From JAZLIT01 sp045617525 (lineage in GTDB: Bacteria > Bacillota > Bacilli > Bacillales_A > Planococcaceae), in NCBI GenBank assembly GCA_045617525.1, contig JAZLIT010000019.1, positions 1-5,447 of the forward strand: a stretch of DNA of 5,447 bases, given 5' to 3'. How positions within the stretch are numbered: the stretch's first letter is position 1; each line of letters begins with the position of its first letter. A program made the position numbers and the translations under genes. Positions 1-4,977 of this stretch are shown in pieces. The notes beneath the pieces are model-generated. The model saw only the letters and a program-made list of their open reading frames with translations. It ran no database searches and was not told where the DNA came from.

Positions 1-144
1 GATTTCTCGATAATCTCACTATACCAAAGATGTAGGTGCCTTTCTTTATTTTTACGCAATGTCAACGTACCTATATAGTAAGTTTGAAAGCTCGAAGAGA
101 GTAACATTCACATCAATTTTAGCGGTGCGAAAGTTGAGTTAATA

Positions 145-181
145 TTATTTATTAAGTCTAGAATTCGAACTAAATAAATAA
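145..181 (-). terminator. AT-rich inverted repeat after the alcohol dehydrogenase gene, weak terminator candidate
   Basis: Arms 145-157 and 169-181 are complementary at 12 of 13 positions around an 11-base loop that contains GAATTC. The repeat lies 24 bases past the alcohol dehydrogenase stop codon. The stem is almost all A-T and no clean U-run follows on the minus strand, so termination here is a guess from position and symmetry. Confidence 0.35.
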
Positions 182-204
182 CACTCTAATAATGTGAAAC
201 TTTA

Positions 205-1407
205 TTAATGCTGGGGGATACATATAGTCTCAGTGACTACATTTTGAATGGTTTCTAAAGGCATTTGGTATAATGCTGCAACAGGGTCAGTTTGAACAGC
301 TATGATTATATCTTCGAATTCACTAGACTGGATATTAAATTGATTAAAATTTGATGGTAAACCTAGTTCTTTGTTTAAATCTGAGATATATTCAGCCACA
401 TTTTCAATAATTTCTAATTCAGTTTTATCCTTATGAGAAGTATTTAATAATGTTGCTAATGAACGAATAGATTTAGCGTAATATGTTGGCATATGCTTAA
501 TAGTTAAGGGTAATAGAACCGCATTAGCTAACCCGTGTGGAATTCGGTATTTAGCACCAAAAGCATGGGCAAAGTTATGCACTGGATAAGGTCCATTTAC
601 TAAAAAGAATGCCATGATCGCCATTGATGATGCTTGGAGCATATTTGCGCGGGCATTATAATTTGTAGTACCCTCATGAACAGCTAATGGCAAATTTTCA
701 TTAATTACTTCAATAGCTTGTTTAGCCAATGCTTGTGAAAAGTTTGTAGCATTTGGTGAAAATAAAGCTTCGATGGCATGCGTTAAAGCATCCATACCAG
801 TAGATGCAGTAACAGAAGGTGGTAAAGCCATTGTTAAATCTGGGTCTAAAATTGCTATATCAGATGCAATGTATGGGTGATTGATAGTACATTTTTTATT
901 TAATTGCTCATTAAAAATGACAGCACCTTGTGAAACTTCTGAACCTGTACCAGCAGTAGTAGGGAGTGTAATATGTGGAGTTTTAAATGGTTTCGCTTTA
1001 CTATAAGGAACTACTATTACATCCGTTAATACATTTTCAATTGTTTGGACATGGTTATCTATGCACCACTTAACTGCTTTAACAGTATCGATTACACTGC
1101 CTCCACCAACAGCAATTAAAATATCTCCGTCTACATCTTTGAAATATTTTACTGCTGCATTAATATCCGAAGATTTGGCATCGGAAGAGATACTATCGAA
1201 AGTACCCACTAAATTAATTTCGGAAGAAGCGGTAATCGCATCTATTATTTGATTTGTGATACCTACTTTTGTAAGTACTTTATCACTAAATATAACAGCC
1301 CGTTTTGCACCGCATTTTTTTATTAAGTTGGGTAAAATTGCACGCGTTCCGACACCACTAATTAGTTCAGTATGTTGATTAAATTCAAAATATGAAGTTG
1401 TAATCAT
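205..1407 (-). CDS. Iron-containing (type III) alcohol dehydrogenase
   Basis: A 400-residue NAD(P)-dependent alcohol dehydrogenase of the iron-activated type III family, which interconverts a primary alcohol and its aldehyde in the cytoplasm. The N-terminal half carries the dinucleotide-binding GGGSVID (residues 101-107) and GTGSEV (153-158). The C-terminal half carries the metal ligands expected by analogy with lactaldehyde reductase FucO: D206 and H210 in GMDALTH, H277 in PVHNFAH, and H291 in IPHG, with H281 at the conserved active-site position. Length is normal for the family and the gene looks intact. The start at 1407 is fixed by AGGAGG at 1413-1418. Just upstream is a ruined aldehyde dehydrogenase whose stop overlaps this binding site, so it was the second gene of an aldehyde/alcohol oxidation operon. 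The layout resembles gbsA-gbsB of choline oxidation, but the substrate cannot be read from the sequence. With its partner destroyed, expression is uncertain. Confidence 0.95.
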   Translation of the reverse strand: MITTSYFEFNQHTELISGVGTRAILPNLIKKCGAKRAVIFSDKVLTKVGITNQIIDAITASSEINLVGTFDSISSDAKSSDINAAVKYFKDVDGDILIAVGGGSVIDTVKAVKWCIDNHVQTIENVLTDVIVVPYSKAKPFKTPHITLPTTAGTGSEVSQGAVIFNEQLNKKCTINHPYIASDIAILDPDLTMALPPSVTASTGMDALTHAIEALFSPNATNFSQALAKQAIEVINENLPLAVHEGTTNYNARANMLQASSMAIMAFFLVNGPYPVHNFAHAFGAKYRIPHGLANAVLLPLTIKHMPTYYAKSIRSLATLLNTSHKDKTELEIIENVAEYISDLNKELGLPSNFNQFNIQSSEFEDIIIAVQTDPVAALYQMPLETIQNVVTETICIPQH

Positions 1408-1412
1408 AAAAG

Positions 1413-1418
1413 CCTCCT
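1413..1418 (-). promoter_or_regulatory. Ribosome binding site overlapping the relic aldehyde dehydrogenase stop
   Basis: AGGAGG lies 5 bases before the ATG at 1407. The original TAG of the upstream aldehyde dehydrogenase reading frame occupies 1417-1419, so its last two bases are the first two of this site. Such overlap is typical of translationally coupled operon genes and shows that the broken upstream gene once ended here. Confidence 0.85.
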
Positions 1419-1740
1419 AAGAAAATAATAATTTAATATTTTGTCTATATTCTCTCTGATTCACAAGAGTCATCGCAATATGCTAGCTTCTGTATATTCA
1501 TTGAAGACTTCCATACCATGTTCCAAAAGGACCATCATAACGGAATGTATGCCAATCAATCATTTATCCATACTACGCCAGCCCGAATTTTCTGAGCTTT
1601 TAGTACATCTCTAGACCATAATCCTCCAGCTAAACCATATATACTTTCGATTGCTAGGTTAATAGCTTCTTCTTCAGTTTTGGATTTAATTACAGTTAAT
1701 ACAGGTCCCAAAATTTCACGGCAGATGCTTTTGAAAAGCA
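1417..1740 (-). pseudogene. Aldehyde dehydrogenase C-terminal remnant, frameshifted and 5'-truncated
   Basis: This is the C-terminal end of an NAD-dependent aldehyde dehydrogenase; intact members are near 490 residues and only about 100 codons survive. Minus-strand reading gives CREILGPVLTVIK, then a segment with YGLAGGLWSRD, then RAGVVWIND ending at 1559, all typical of the family. The frame then breaks. An extra TGAT at 1555-1558, a tandem 4-base duplication, causes a stop. Removing it restores WHTFRYDGPFG. Near 1521-1525 the usual GYKQSG segment is deleted with a frame change, after which EHGMEVFNEYTEA follows in another frame. A missing A near 1483 causes a third shift, after which HIAMTLVNQRE resumes and runs to the TAG at 1417-1419. 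About four residues also seem lost between KAQKI and RAG. The catalytic Cys/Glu region is absent, so it cannot be an enzyme. Homology stops abruptly near 1740, where an unrelated reading frame begins. Confidence 0.9.
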
Positions 1741-1742
1741 CT

Positions 1743-1904
1743 AAAAAAAACTGTGACCAATCCGTGACCATTAACCCTCAAAAACGAGTTTTGGTACAAG
1801 GATTGTCAGAAAATAAAAGGCCAGCCTATATGCTTAATCTCGTTCCAAATGAAGATAATGATTTAGCAGATATTTTTGAAAAGGAACTGGAAAAAATCTT
1901 GTGA
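1743..1904 (+). pseudogene. Orphan reading frame fragment, unidentified C-terminal-like coding tail
   Basis: I do not recognise this product. The open frame continues leftwards, but everything before about 1743 is antisense to the aldehyde dehydrogenase remnant, so only the last 50 or so codons are likely genuine. They read like a real protein tail: CDQSVTINPQKR, then GLSENKRPAYMLNLVPN, then a charged, probably helical end, IFEKELEKIL. No ribosome binding site precedes the in-frame GTG at 1764, which argues for the 3' end of a larger lost gene rather than a small gene. Direct-repeat pairs with an 11-base period sit at both ends (1753-1770 and 1899-1918), and the stop codon lies inside the second. 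That would suit the tail of a tyrosine recombinase beside its arm sites, but this is inference. Confidence 0.35.
1753..1770 (+). repeat. Direct repeat pair GTGACCA, 11-base period
   Basis: GTGACCA occurs at 1753-1759 and again at 1764-1770, one helical turn apart, at the left edge of the orphan reading frame and the broken end of the aldehyde dehydrogenase. It differs from the pair at 1899-1918 at one base of seven. Paired short direct repeats like this are known as arm-binding sites of tyrosine integrases; that role is inferred here. Confidence 0.55.
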
Positions 1905-1918
1905 GCAATTTGTGAGCA
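1899..1918 (+). repeat. Direct repeat pair TTGTGAGCA, 11-base period
   Basis: TTGTGAGCA occurs at 1899-1907 and 1910-1918. The pair overlaps the TGA stop (1902-1904) of the orphan reading frame. Together with the pair at 1753-1770 it gives four copies of GTGA(C/G)CA bracketing about 130 bases. Confidence 0.6.
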
Positions 1919-2383
1919 TTGCCCCTTGGTTTACTATTATATGGTAAAACATTCTAAAATATGTATTTATATACCATTTCCATCAATTCATGGATGTCAA
2001 ACAGACGTATTTGTTTTACAATAGTCCTAGGGCATTCACCTCGTGGATAATTTTGGTTTGGTTACTTAAATTATACCATTTTGGGGAGGTGCGCTTTTTT
2101 TATTGGTTTGGAACCCTAGGGAGACAAGGTAACTATATTTGAGTTAATTTCATTTTGCTATTTCATTAGTATCGTTTTACTTTAATAGGTTAGTGAACGA
2201 TTGGAAAAGGTGTGATTAACCCCTGATTTGGAGAAATTTATTCATGCTTTAGTGGTTAATTGCAGTAGCTTAGCTATCTTTGAACCCGAACCGAATTTTA
2301 CCTCTCGTTATAGGTATAAAGCGTTATACTGACGAATACATTTACATATCATCCTAATGCCACGAAATTAATGCGTAAAACTG
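1905..2383. other. Gene-free interval
   Basis: No credible reading frame or RNA gene was found here. It holds small symmetries only: ATGGTA/TACCAT around 1940-1975, a CACCTC/GAGGTG pair (about 2036 and 2085) followed by a seven-T run, two copies of CCTAGG, and a perfect GTATAA-AGCG-TTATAC hairpin at 2314-2329. No sigma-A promoter with normal spacing for the following zinc-ribbon gene was apparent. Confidence 0.6.
2314..2329. repeat. Small perfect inverted repeat upstream of the zinc-ribbon genes
   Basis: GTATAA and TTATAC flank an AGCG loop about 55 bases before the first possible start of the zinc-ribbon pseudogene. It could be an operator-like dyad, but six base pairs in AT-rich DNA is weak evidence. 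Confidence 0.3.
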
Positions 2384-2778
2384 ATGTTTTTTTCCTTCGT
2401 AGCAATCACAAGTGTAAGCCGGTGCCAGTTTTGTGAAGTGTGCAGAACCCCTGTTTTGGATTCTGATATAGAGAATCTACAAAAAAAATCAAATTCCCCC
2501 CTAAAAGAAACTTACCTAAAATATCAATCCCCAACTCTAGTTGGTGCCCGATTTTGCGAAGAATGCGGAACCCTATTTTGAATATCAGCGAAAAATCTCA
2601 TGCAAAGAAACCAAACTATAGTAAAAATAAAATTTGCCCACAATGCGGAAAGCCAGTAGAAGCAGACGCTACTTTTTGTGAGGAATGTGGCAATTCGAAT
2701 TGGAAGTCAGCTAAGAAGGTGGAAATCAAGAAGGTTAATAAAAAATTGACTGGTTATGCAAACGTTTTTCTTAACTAA
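2384..2778 (+). pseudogene. Multi-zinc-ribbon protein, broken by frameshifts and stops
   Basis: This is a decayed gene for a small protein built from CxxC zinc-ribbon units of the double-zinc-ribbon type. The last unit is intact: CPQCGKPVEADATFCEECG at about 2637-2693, followed by a basic tail ending at the TAA 2776-2778. Before it, FCEECGT near 2552-2573 lies in one reading frame while the natural continuation PILNISEK lies in another. One C is missing in the CCC at 2571-2573, where the related upstream copy has CCCC. In that upstream copy (2421-2460) a T is missing from the run before TGTGAA; restoring it joins AGASF to CEVC. Upstream in that frame, codons reading P-S-stop-Q-S-Q-V-stop-A suggest the first CxxC was destroyed by stops at 2400 and 2416. 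No ribosome binding site precedes the ATG at 2384, so the true start is uncertain. Such ribbons usually mediate protein or nucleic-acid contacts. Confidence 0.75.
2421..2582 (+). repeat. Two diverged copies of a zinc-ribbon coding repeat
   Basis: The 40-base segments at 2421-2460 and 2543-2582 both encode (A/V)GAxFCExCxTP(V/I)L when frame errors are corrected. They share GGTGCC, TTTTG, GAAG, TGC, GAACCC and ATTTTG/GTTTTG blocks. Each copy has lost one base relative to the other in a homopolymer (a T in the first, a C in the second), which pinpoints the frameshifts in the pseudogene. Confidence 0.7.
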
Positions 2779-2786
2779 TTTGTATG

Positions 2787-2794
2787 TAGGAGGA
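2787..2794 (+). promoter_or_regulatory. Ribosome binding site selecting the GTG start at 2801
   Basis: TAGGAGGA lies 6 bases before GTG 2801. The in-frame ATG at 2756 has no such site and overlaps the end of the upstream gene, so GTG is the likely start. Confidence 0.85.
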
Positions 2795-2800
2795 ATAGGT

Positions 2801-3217
2801 GTGAGTGAAGCTAAAGGGTCATTTTCGAAATGGAAGGATAAAATCAATAAAACGGTGAATACCCTCGGCAGTAAAACTTCTTATGCGATGGATCGATCTA
2901 AAGTACGTAAACAAATCACACAAATTCAAGAGGAAATTGATATAGTCAAACAAGAAATTGGCGATATTGTTTATAAAAATAGAAACAATGATTTTACACT
3001 AGAGCTAGTAGAGACACAGTTTGTACAAATCGAGGACAAGGAAACGTCTATAATGCAATTGGAGGCTCAAATCGAAGAGCTGAATGAACTAATTCGTTTA
3101 GCAGGCTTAGAGGTTGAAGAAGAAACAACTGTAACTTGCTCAAAATGTAAACAGTTATATGAAGAGCCTAAAAAGTTTTGCGAAAAGTGTGGGCATCAAA
3201 TGGTAGTTAAAATTTAG
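2801..3217 (+). CDS. Coiled-coil protein with C-terminal zinc ribbon, function unknown
   Basis: A 138-residue soluble protein with no signal peptide or membrane segment. Residues 1-33 are basic and polar. Residues about 34-103 are heptad-like and rich in Glu, Gln, Ile and Leu (for example QIQEEIDIVKQEIGDIV and IMQLEAQIEELNELI), predicting a long coiled coil, probably an oligomerisation or docking helix. Residues 113-130 form a zinc ribbon: C113, C116, C127 and C130, with ten residues between the two CxxC knuckles and a final CGH. All four cysteines are present and the gene looks intact. It follows the zinc-ribbon pseudogene by 22 bases with its own strong ribosome binding site, so they were probably one operon. 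Zinc-ribbon proteins of this build are common in Bacillales and mostly uncharacterised. I cannot assign a role; partner binding or regulation is only a guess. Confidence 0.85.
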   Translation: MSEAKGSFSKWKDKINKTVNTLGSKTSYAMDRSKVRKQITQIQEEIDIVKQEIGDIVYKNRNNDFTLELVETQFVQIEDKETSIMQLEAQIEELNELIRLAGLEVEEETTVTCSKCKQLYEEPKKFCEKCGHQMVVKI

Positions 3218-3258
3218 GGAGAGAGGACCATTAAGCAAATCTTTCATGTATTAATTAT

Positions 3259-3343
3259 CCGCTTTAGGGCGGTGCTTCTACGATGGTTAAAAGTAAGAGG
3301 AGCGAATGCTAAAAGCGTCATCATGCTAGCATCCACCTCGGTG
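3259..3343 (+). other. Run of short stem-loops downstream of the coiled-coil gene
   Basis: Between the stop codon and the terminator are several small dyads: CCGC/GCGG at 3259-3272, ATGCTA/TAGCAT at 3306-3311 and 3327-3332 (the second arm also sits in a 10-base palindrome), and CACC/GGTG at 3334-3343. Together with the terminator they could be a structured 3' untranslated region or a decayed intergenic repeat. No known RNA family was recognised. Confidence 0.3.
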
Positions 3344-3347
3344 CAAA

Positions 3348-3384
3348 GGATCTGTCCTAAATTTCTTATTGGGCAGATTCTTTT
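3348..3384 (+). terminator. Rho-independent terminator of the zinc-ribbon/coiled-coil operon
   Basis: GGATCTGTCC (3348-3357) pairs with GGGCAGATTC (3371-3380) over ten positions, two of them G-U, around a 13-base AT-rich loop, followed by TTTT. It lies 130 bases past the stop at 3217, leaving room for a long 3' untranslated region. Confidence 0.7.
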
Positions 3385-3474
3385 CCGTATTTAGTCTCCT
3401 TGATGGTCCCGACTGGCCTCTATCCAGCGCCCCTACCTTGTCGAATTTATCTGGCTAAATAAACCGAATTAAAT

Positions 3475-3543
3475 TCAATTCAATTAAGTTAAAAAATCTT
3501 GATTTAATAAGGTTTTTGGGACAGGTAAAATCAATTCAGTTAA
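3475..3543 (+). repeat. AT-rich direct repeat flanking a small hairpin
   Basis: TCAATTCAATTAA (3475-3487) and TCAATTCAGTTAA (3531-3543) match at 12 of 13 bases. Between them AAAAATCTT (3492-3500) pairs with AAGGTTTTT (3509-3517). On the minus strand that stem is followed by a T-run. Low complexity makes chance a real possibility. Confidence 0.4.
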
Positions 3544-3570
3544 TTAAATTAAGCACAAAAAAATAATTCT

Positions 3571-3590
3571 GCGGACAAATTGCAGACAAA
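3571..3590 (+). repeat. Direct repeat pair GC(G/A)GACAAA, 11-base period
   Basis: GCGGACAAA (3571-3579) is repeated as GCAGACAAA (3582-3590), 11 bases apart, the same period as the pairs near 1760 and 1908. It abuts a perfect terminator-like hairpin. In plus-strand translation it gives LRTNCRQK, reminiscent of phage integrase tails, which also carry such repeats in their DNA. The integration role is inference. Confidence 0.5.
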
Positions 3591-3622
3591 AGAGTAAACA
3601 GGCGGTCTGTATTACTCTTTTT
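3588..3622. terminator. Perfect 10-bp hairpin with T-run, possible bidirectional terminator
   Basis: AAAAGAGTAA (3588-3597) and TTACTCTTTT (3612-3621) are exact complements around a 14-base loop. The arms give T-runs on both strands. No intact gene ends nearby on either strand, so it probably served a gene that has been lost. Confidence 0.6.
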
Positions 3623-3812
3623 ACAGGCTCTGAATTTGTAATTGATGGGATTAACAACCCAGTAATCGCAGTTATTTTTAAAAAATATTCATTATACCCT
3701 CGAAAAGTTGATTTTTTGGGGGGGCTATTTATTGTATATAGTATGGAAAAATTGAATATTCTCTCAACTAATAGGAAAAAATAGGGATAAAATACAGAGA
3801 AAGGATAAATAA

Positions 3813-4172
3813 ATGAATTATTTTTCCATTGTTTTATCTTGTCTTATTCTGATTCTTCTTATTGCGAGTGTTATGTACATTTTAGGCAGAAAATTTTCCT
3901 ATAACTACATTTTATATAATGGACCTATTTCACTTGGGGTAGGGGTAATTTTTTTCTTAGGAAAAATGATTTTCTTTGAGACCAGAAATACAATGGAAAG
4001 CGGAGCAGATATTGCAATTACATTAATTCTTCTATTTGTATGGGGAATTGCACTTATTGAAACAATTGTCGTTGCAGTATTAGTGAATGGAAATGAAATT
4101 AAAGCTTCAATAAGAAATATGCAAACTCAATTAAAAAGTTGGGGCATTAAGGAAATAAAAGAAAGATTTTAA
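3813..4172 (+). CDS. Small three-helix membrane protein, function unknown
   Basis: A 119-residue protein dominated by three predicted transmembrane helices: residues 4-24, 36-55 and 65-91. A short basic loop (GRK, 25-27) follows helix 1, a polar loop with TRNTMESG (57-64) separates helices 2 and 3, and an amphipathic basic tail (about 92-119, ending KEIKERF) is probably cytoplasmic. There is no cleavable signal-peptide pattern and no catalytic motif. The ATG at 3813 is supported by GAAAGGAT about 8 bases upstream. Size and layout recall small Bacillus membrane proteins of the YesK-like kind, but I cannot confirm that. It is isolated: gene-free DNA lies before it, and the next gene downstream is a dead HAD fragment. 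A -35/-10 pair with normal spacing was not found. Confidence 0.8.
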   Translation: MNYFSIVLSCLILILLIASVMYILGRKFSYNYILYNGPISLGVGVIFFLGKMIFFETRNTMESGADIAITLILLFVWGIALIETIVVAVLVNGNEIKASIRNMQTQLKSWGIKEIKERF

Positions 4173-4244
4173 ATTATTTTTTAGCTGATGGAGTTCGTTA
4201 TGGTATTTAGTGGATACCTTAAATAAGACTGCTTAAAGCCGATA

Positions 4245-4276
4245 ATTTTTAACATAATAAAAGTAATGTTAAAAAT
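4245..4276. repeat. Perfect 11-bp AT-rich inverted repeat before the HAD remnant
   Basis: ATTTTTAACAT (4245-4255) and ATGTTAAAAAT (4266-4276) are exact complements around a 10-base spacer. The dyad sits immediately upstream of the ribosome binding site of the HAD remnant. The centre-to-centre distance of 21 bases suits a dimeric repressor site, or a weak transcript hairpin after the membrane protein gene. No GC pairs or U-run support a classic terminator. Confidence 0.5.
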
Positions 4277-4291
4277 AAAAGGGTGATTGGA

Positions 4292-4392
4292 TTGAAAAAG
4301 GCAGTTTTTTAGATCGAGATGGAGTAATAAAAACAACGCCAAATAATATATGAATGAATTCAATCTCATTTTTGACAGACTTCTCTCTTTGA
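4292..4392 (+). pseudogene. HAD-superfamily phosphatase N-terminal remnant
   Basis: TTG at 4292 follows the good ribosome binding site AAGGGTGA (4279-4286) and opens the reading MKKAVF. One extra T in the run 4305-4310 continues it as LDRDGVIKTTPNN. Together this is the hallmark start of HAD subclass IIIA phosphatases such as GmhB-like heptose bisphosphate or histidinol phosphate phosphatases, with the nucleophile motif DxDG(V) seen here as DRDG. The base is missing, so the present frame stops at TAG. Even in the corrected frame a TGA comes at 4351, after which only a dubious NSISFLTDF follows. Intact proteins are about 170-190 residues, so most of the gene is gone. The surviving start signals suggest recent decay. 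Where similarity ends is uncertain. Confidence 0.65.
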
Positions 4393-4488
4393 GTAAGTTG
4401 TCCTTTTTGAGCATATGCATCGCTACTATTCTATAGATAATTTGTTTGTGCGGATTTCTCCGTTTTATATGGACCGTTTAATACAGAA

Positions 4489-4519
4489 AACGGAAGTGAA
4501 AACGATCTCCACTTCCGTT
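4489..4519 (-). terminator. Rho-independent terminator of the spore protein gene
   Basis: AACGGAAGTG (4489-4498) pairs perfectly with CACTTCCGTT (4510-4519) around an 11-base loop. Read on the minus strand it lies about 48 bases past the spore protein stop and is followed by a short TTTTC run. It is the only strong GC-containing hairpin in this part. Confidence 0.75.
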
Positions 4520-4567
4520 AAATTATTTATTTTTAATGTTGTCTAAATTCATTAATGGTCTAAATTG

Positions 4568-4771
4568 TTACTTTGACGTTTTTAATTGTTGTTGAGCCAT
4601 TGCAACTAATCGTTTTGTGATTTCTCCGCCAACAGAACCATTAGCTCTTGATGATGCTTCTGGACCAAGGTTTACTCCGAATTCCTGCGCAATTTCATAC
4701 TTCATGTTATCTACCGCTTGGCGAGCGCCGGGTACGTTTAATGGATTTGATTTATTGTTTGAATTACTCAT
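4568..4771 (-). CDS. Alpha/beta-type small acid-soluble spore protein (SASP)
   Basis: A 67-residue DNA-binding protein of the alpha/beta SASP family. These proteins saturate the chromosome in the dormant spore, shift DNA toward an A-like form and protect it from UV, heat and chemicals; they are degraded to amino acids at germination. The sequence is textbook: NVPGARQAVDNMKYEIAQEFGV (residues 12-33) followed by NLGPEASSRANGSVGGEITKRLVAMAQQQL. The germination protease GPR site is YEIAQEF, with cleavage expected after E26. Both family signatures, the GPR segment and the RANGSVGGEITKRLV stretch, are complete, and length is normal. The start at 4771 is chosen over an in-frame TTG five codons upstream because GGAGGAA (4778-4784) lies 6 bases before the ATG; the upstream codon is inside that site. 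A sigma-G promoter and a terminator frame it as a monocistronic unit. Genomes carry several paralogs, so no single symbol is assigned. Confidence 0.97.
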   Translation of the reverse strand: MSNSNNKSNPLNVPGARQAVDNMKYEIAQEFGVNLGPEASSRANGSVGGEITKRLVAMAQQQLKTSK

Positions 4772-4816
4772 TGTGCATTCCTCCAATCAAGTTATCAGGT
4801 TTGTCGCCTGTGGAAT

Positions 4817-4845
4817 TATTATGAGAGTAAAGCTTTAAATTATTC
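4817..4845 (-). promoter_or_regulatory. Sigma-G promoter of the spore protein gene
   Basis: On the minus strand, -35 GAATA (4841-4845) and -10 CATAATA (4817-4823) are separated by 17 bases. Both fit the forespore sigma-G consensus (GHATR and CATNHTA). The predicted start near 4810 leaves a 5' leader of about 40 bases with the ribosome binding site. This fits late forespore expression, as known for SASP genes. Confidence 0.8.
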
Positions 4846-4977
4846 GTAACATCAGAAAAAAAGTGTCAATAAAATTAAAAAAAGTGGTTAATTATTAGAA
4901 TAAATAAAAGCATTGTTTTTTCTATAATTGAAAAAGAAGTGAAGGTTTATAATACTTGTGTATAAAGGCATTAAAAA

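Larger units (their letters stand above)
3385..3812. other. Gene-free interval with a GC-rich patch, AT repeats and hairpins
   Basis: No supported gene. About 3400-3450 is near 60% GC, clearly unlike the surrounding AT-rich DNA, and reads as no recognisable protein. 3463-3554 is AATT-rich with a repeated 13-mer. 3571-3622 holds a direct-repeat pair and a perfect hairpin. 3708-3742 has promoter-like TTGATT and TATAGT, but 23 bases apart. The stretch may be a scar of former mobile DNA. Confidence 0.5.

Noticed and set aside
1..107. Minus-strand open frame from an ATG at 107 running off the window edge (35 codons)
   Set aside because: No ribosome binding site and no recognisable motif; too short to support without flanking sequence.
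1061..1252. Plus-strand 63-codon open frame
   Set aside because: It is the antisense of the coding core of the alcohol dehydrogenase (the GGGSVID region), has no ribosome binding site, and its composition follows the real gene.
2036..2100. CACCTC/GAGGTG inverted pair followed by seven Ts as a terminator
   Set aside because: The stem is only six base pairs around a loop of more than 40 bases, and no gene end nearby needs it.
3218..3395. Plus-strand open stretch in frame after the coiled-coil gene stop, with a possible ATT start after GGGAGAGAGG
   Set aside because: It has no normal start codon, an unusual Arg/Ile-rich composition, and the rho-independent terminator lies inside it.
3708..3742. 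Sigma-A promoter for the three-helix membrane protein (TTGATT and TATAGT)
   Set aside because: The 23-base spacing is far from the usual 17, and the G-run between the boxes makes a chance match likely.
3548..3784. Plus-strand open stretch of 78 codons beginning near LRTNCRQK
   Set aside because: There is no start codon near the beginning and a perfect terminator-like hairpin lies within it. Only the first few codons resemble an integrase tail, so it is treated as a repeat/scar rather than a gene.
4181..4420. Minus-strand 79-codon open frame with hydrophobic residues
   Set aside because: It lies antisense to the HAD remnant and across the AT dyad. There is no ribosome binding site, and its hydrophobicity reflects AT-rich sequence.
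4617..4838. Plus-strand 73-codon open frame
   Set aside because: It is antisense to the spore protein gene and its promoter, a common shadow of this conserved gene.
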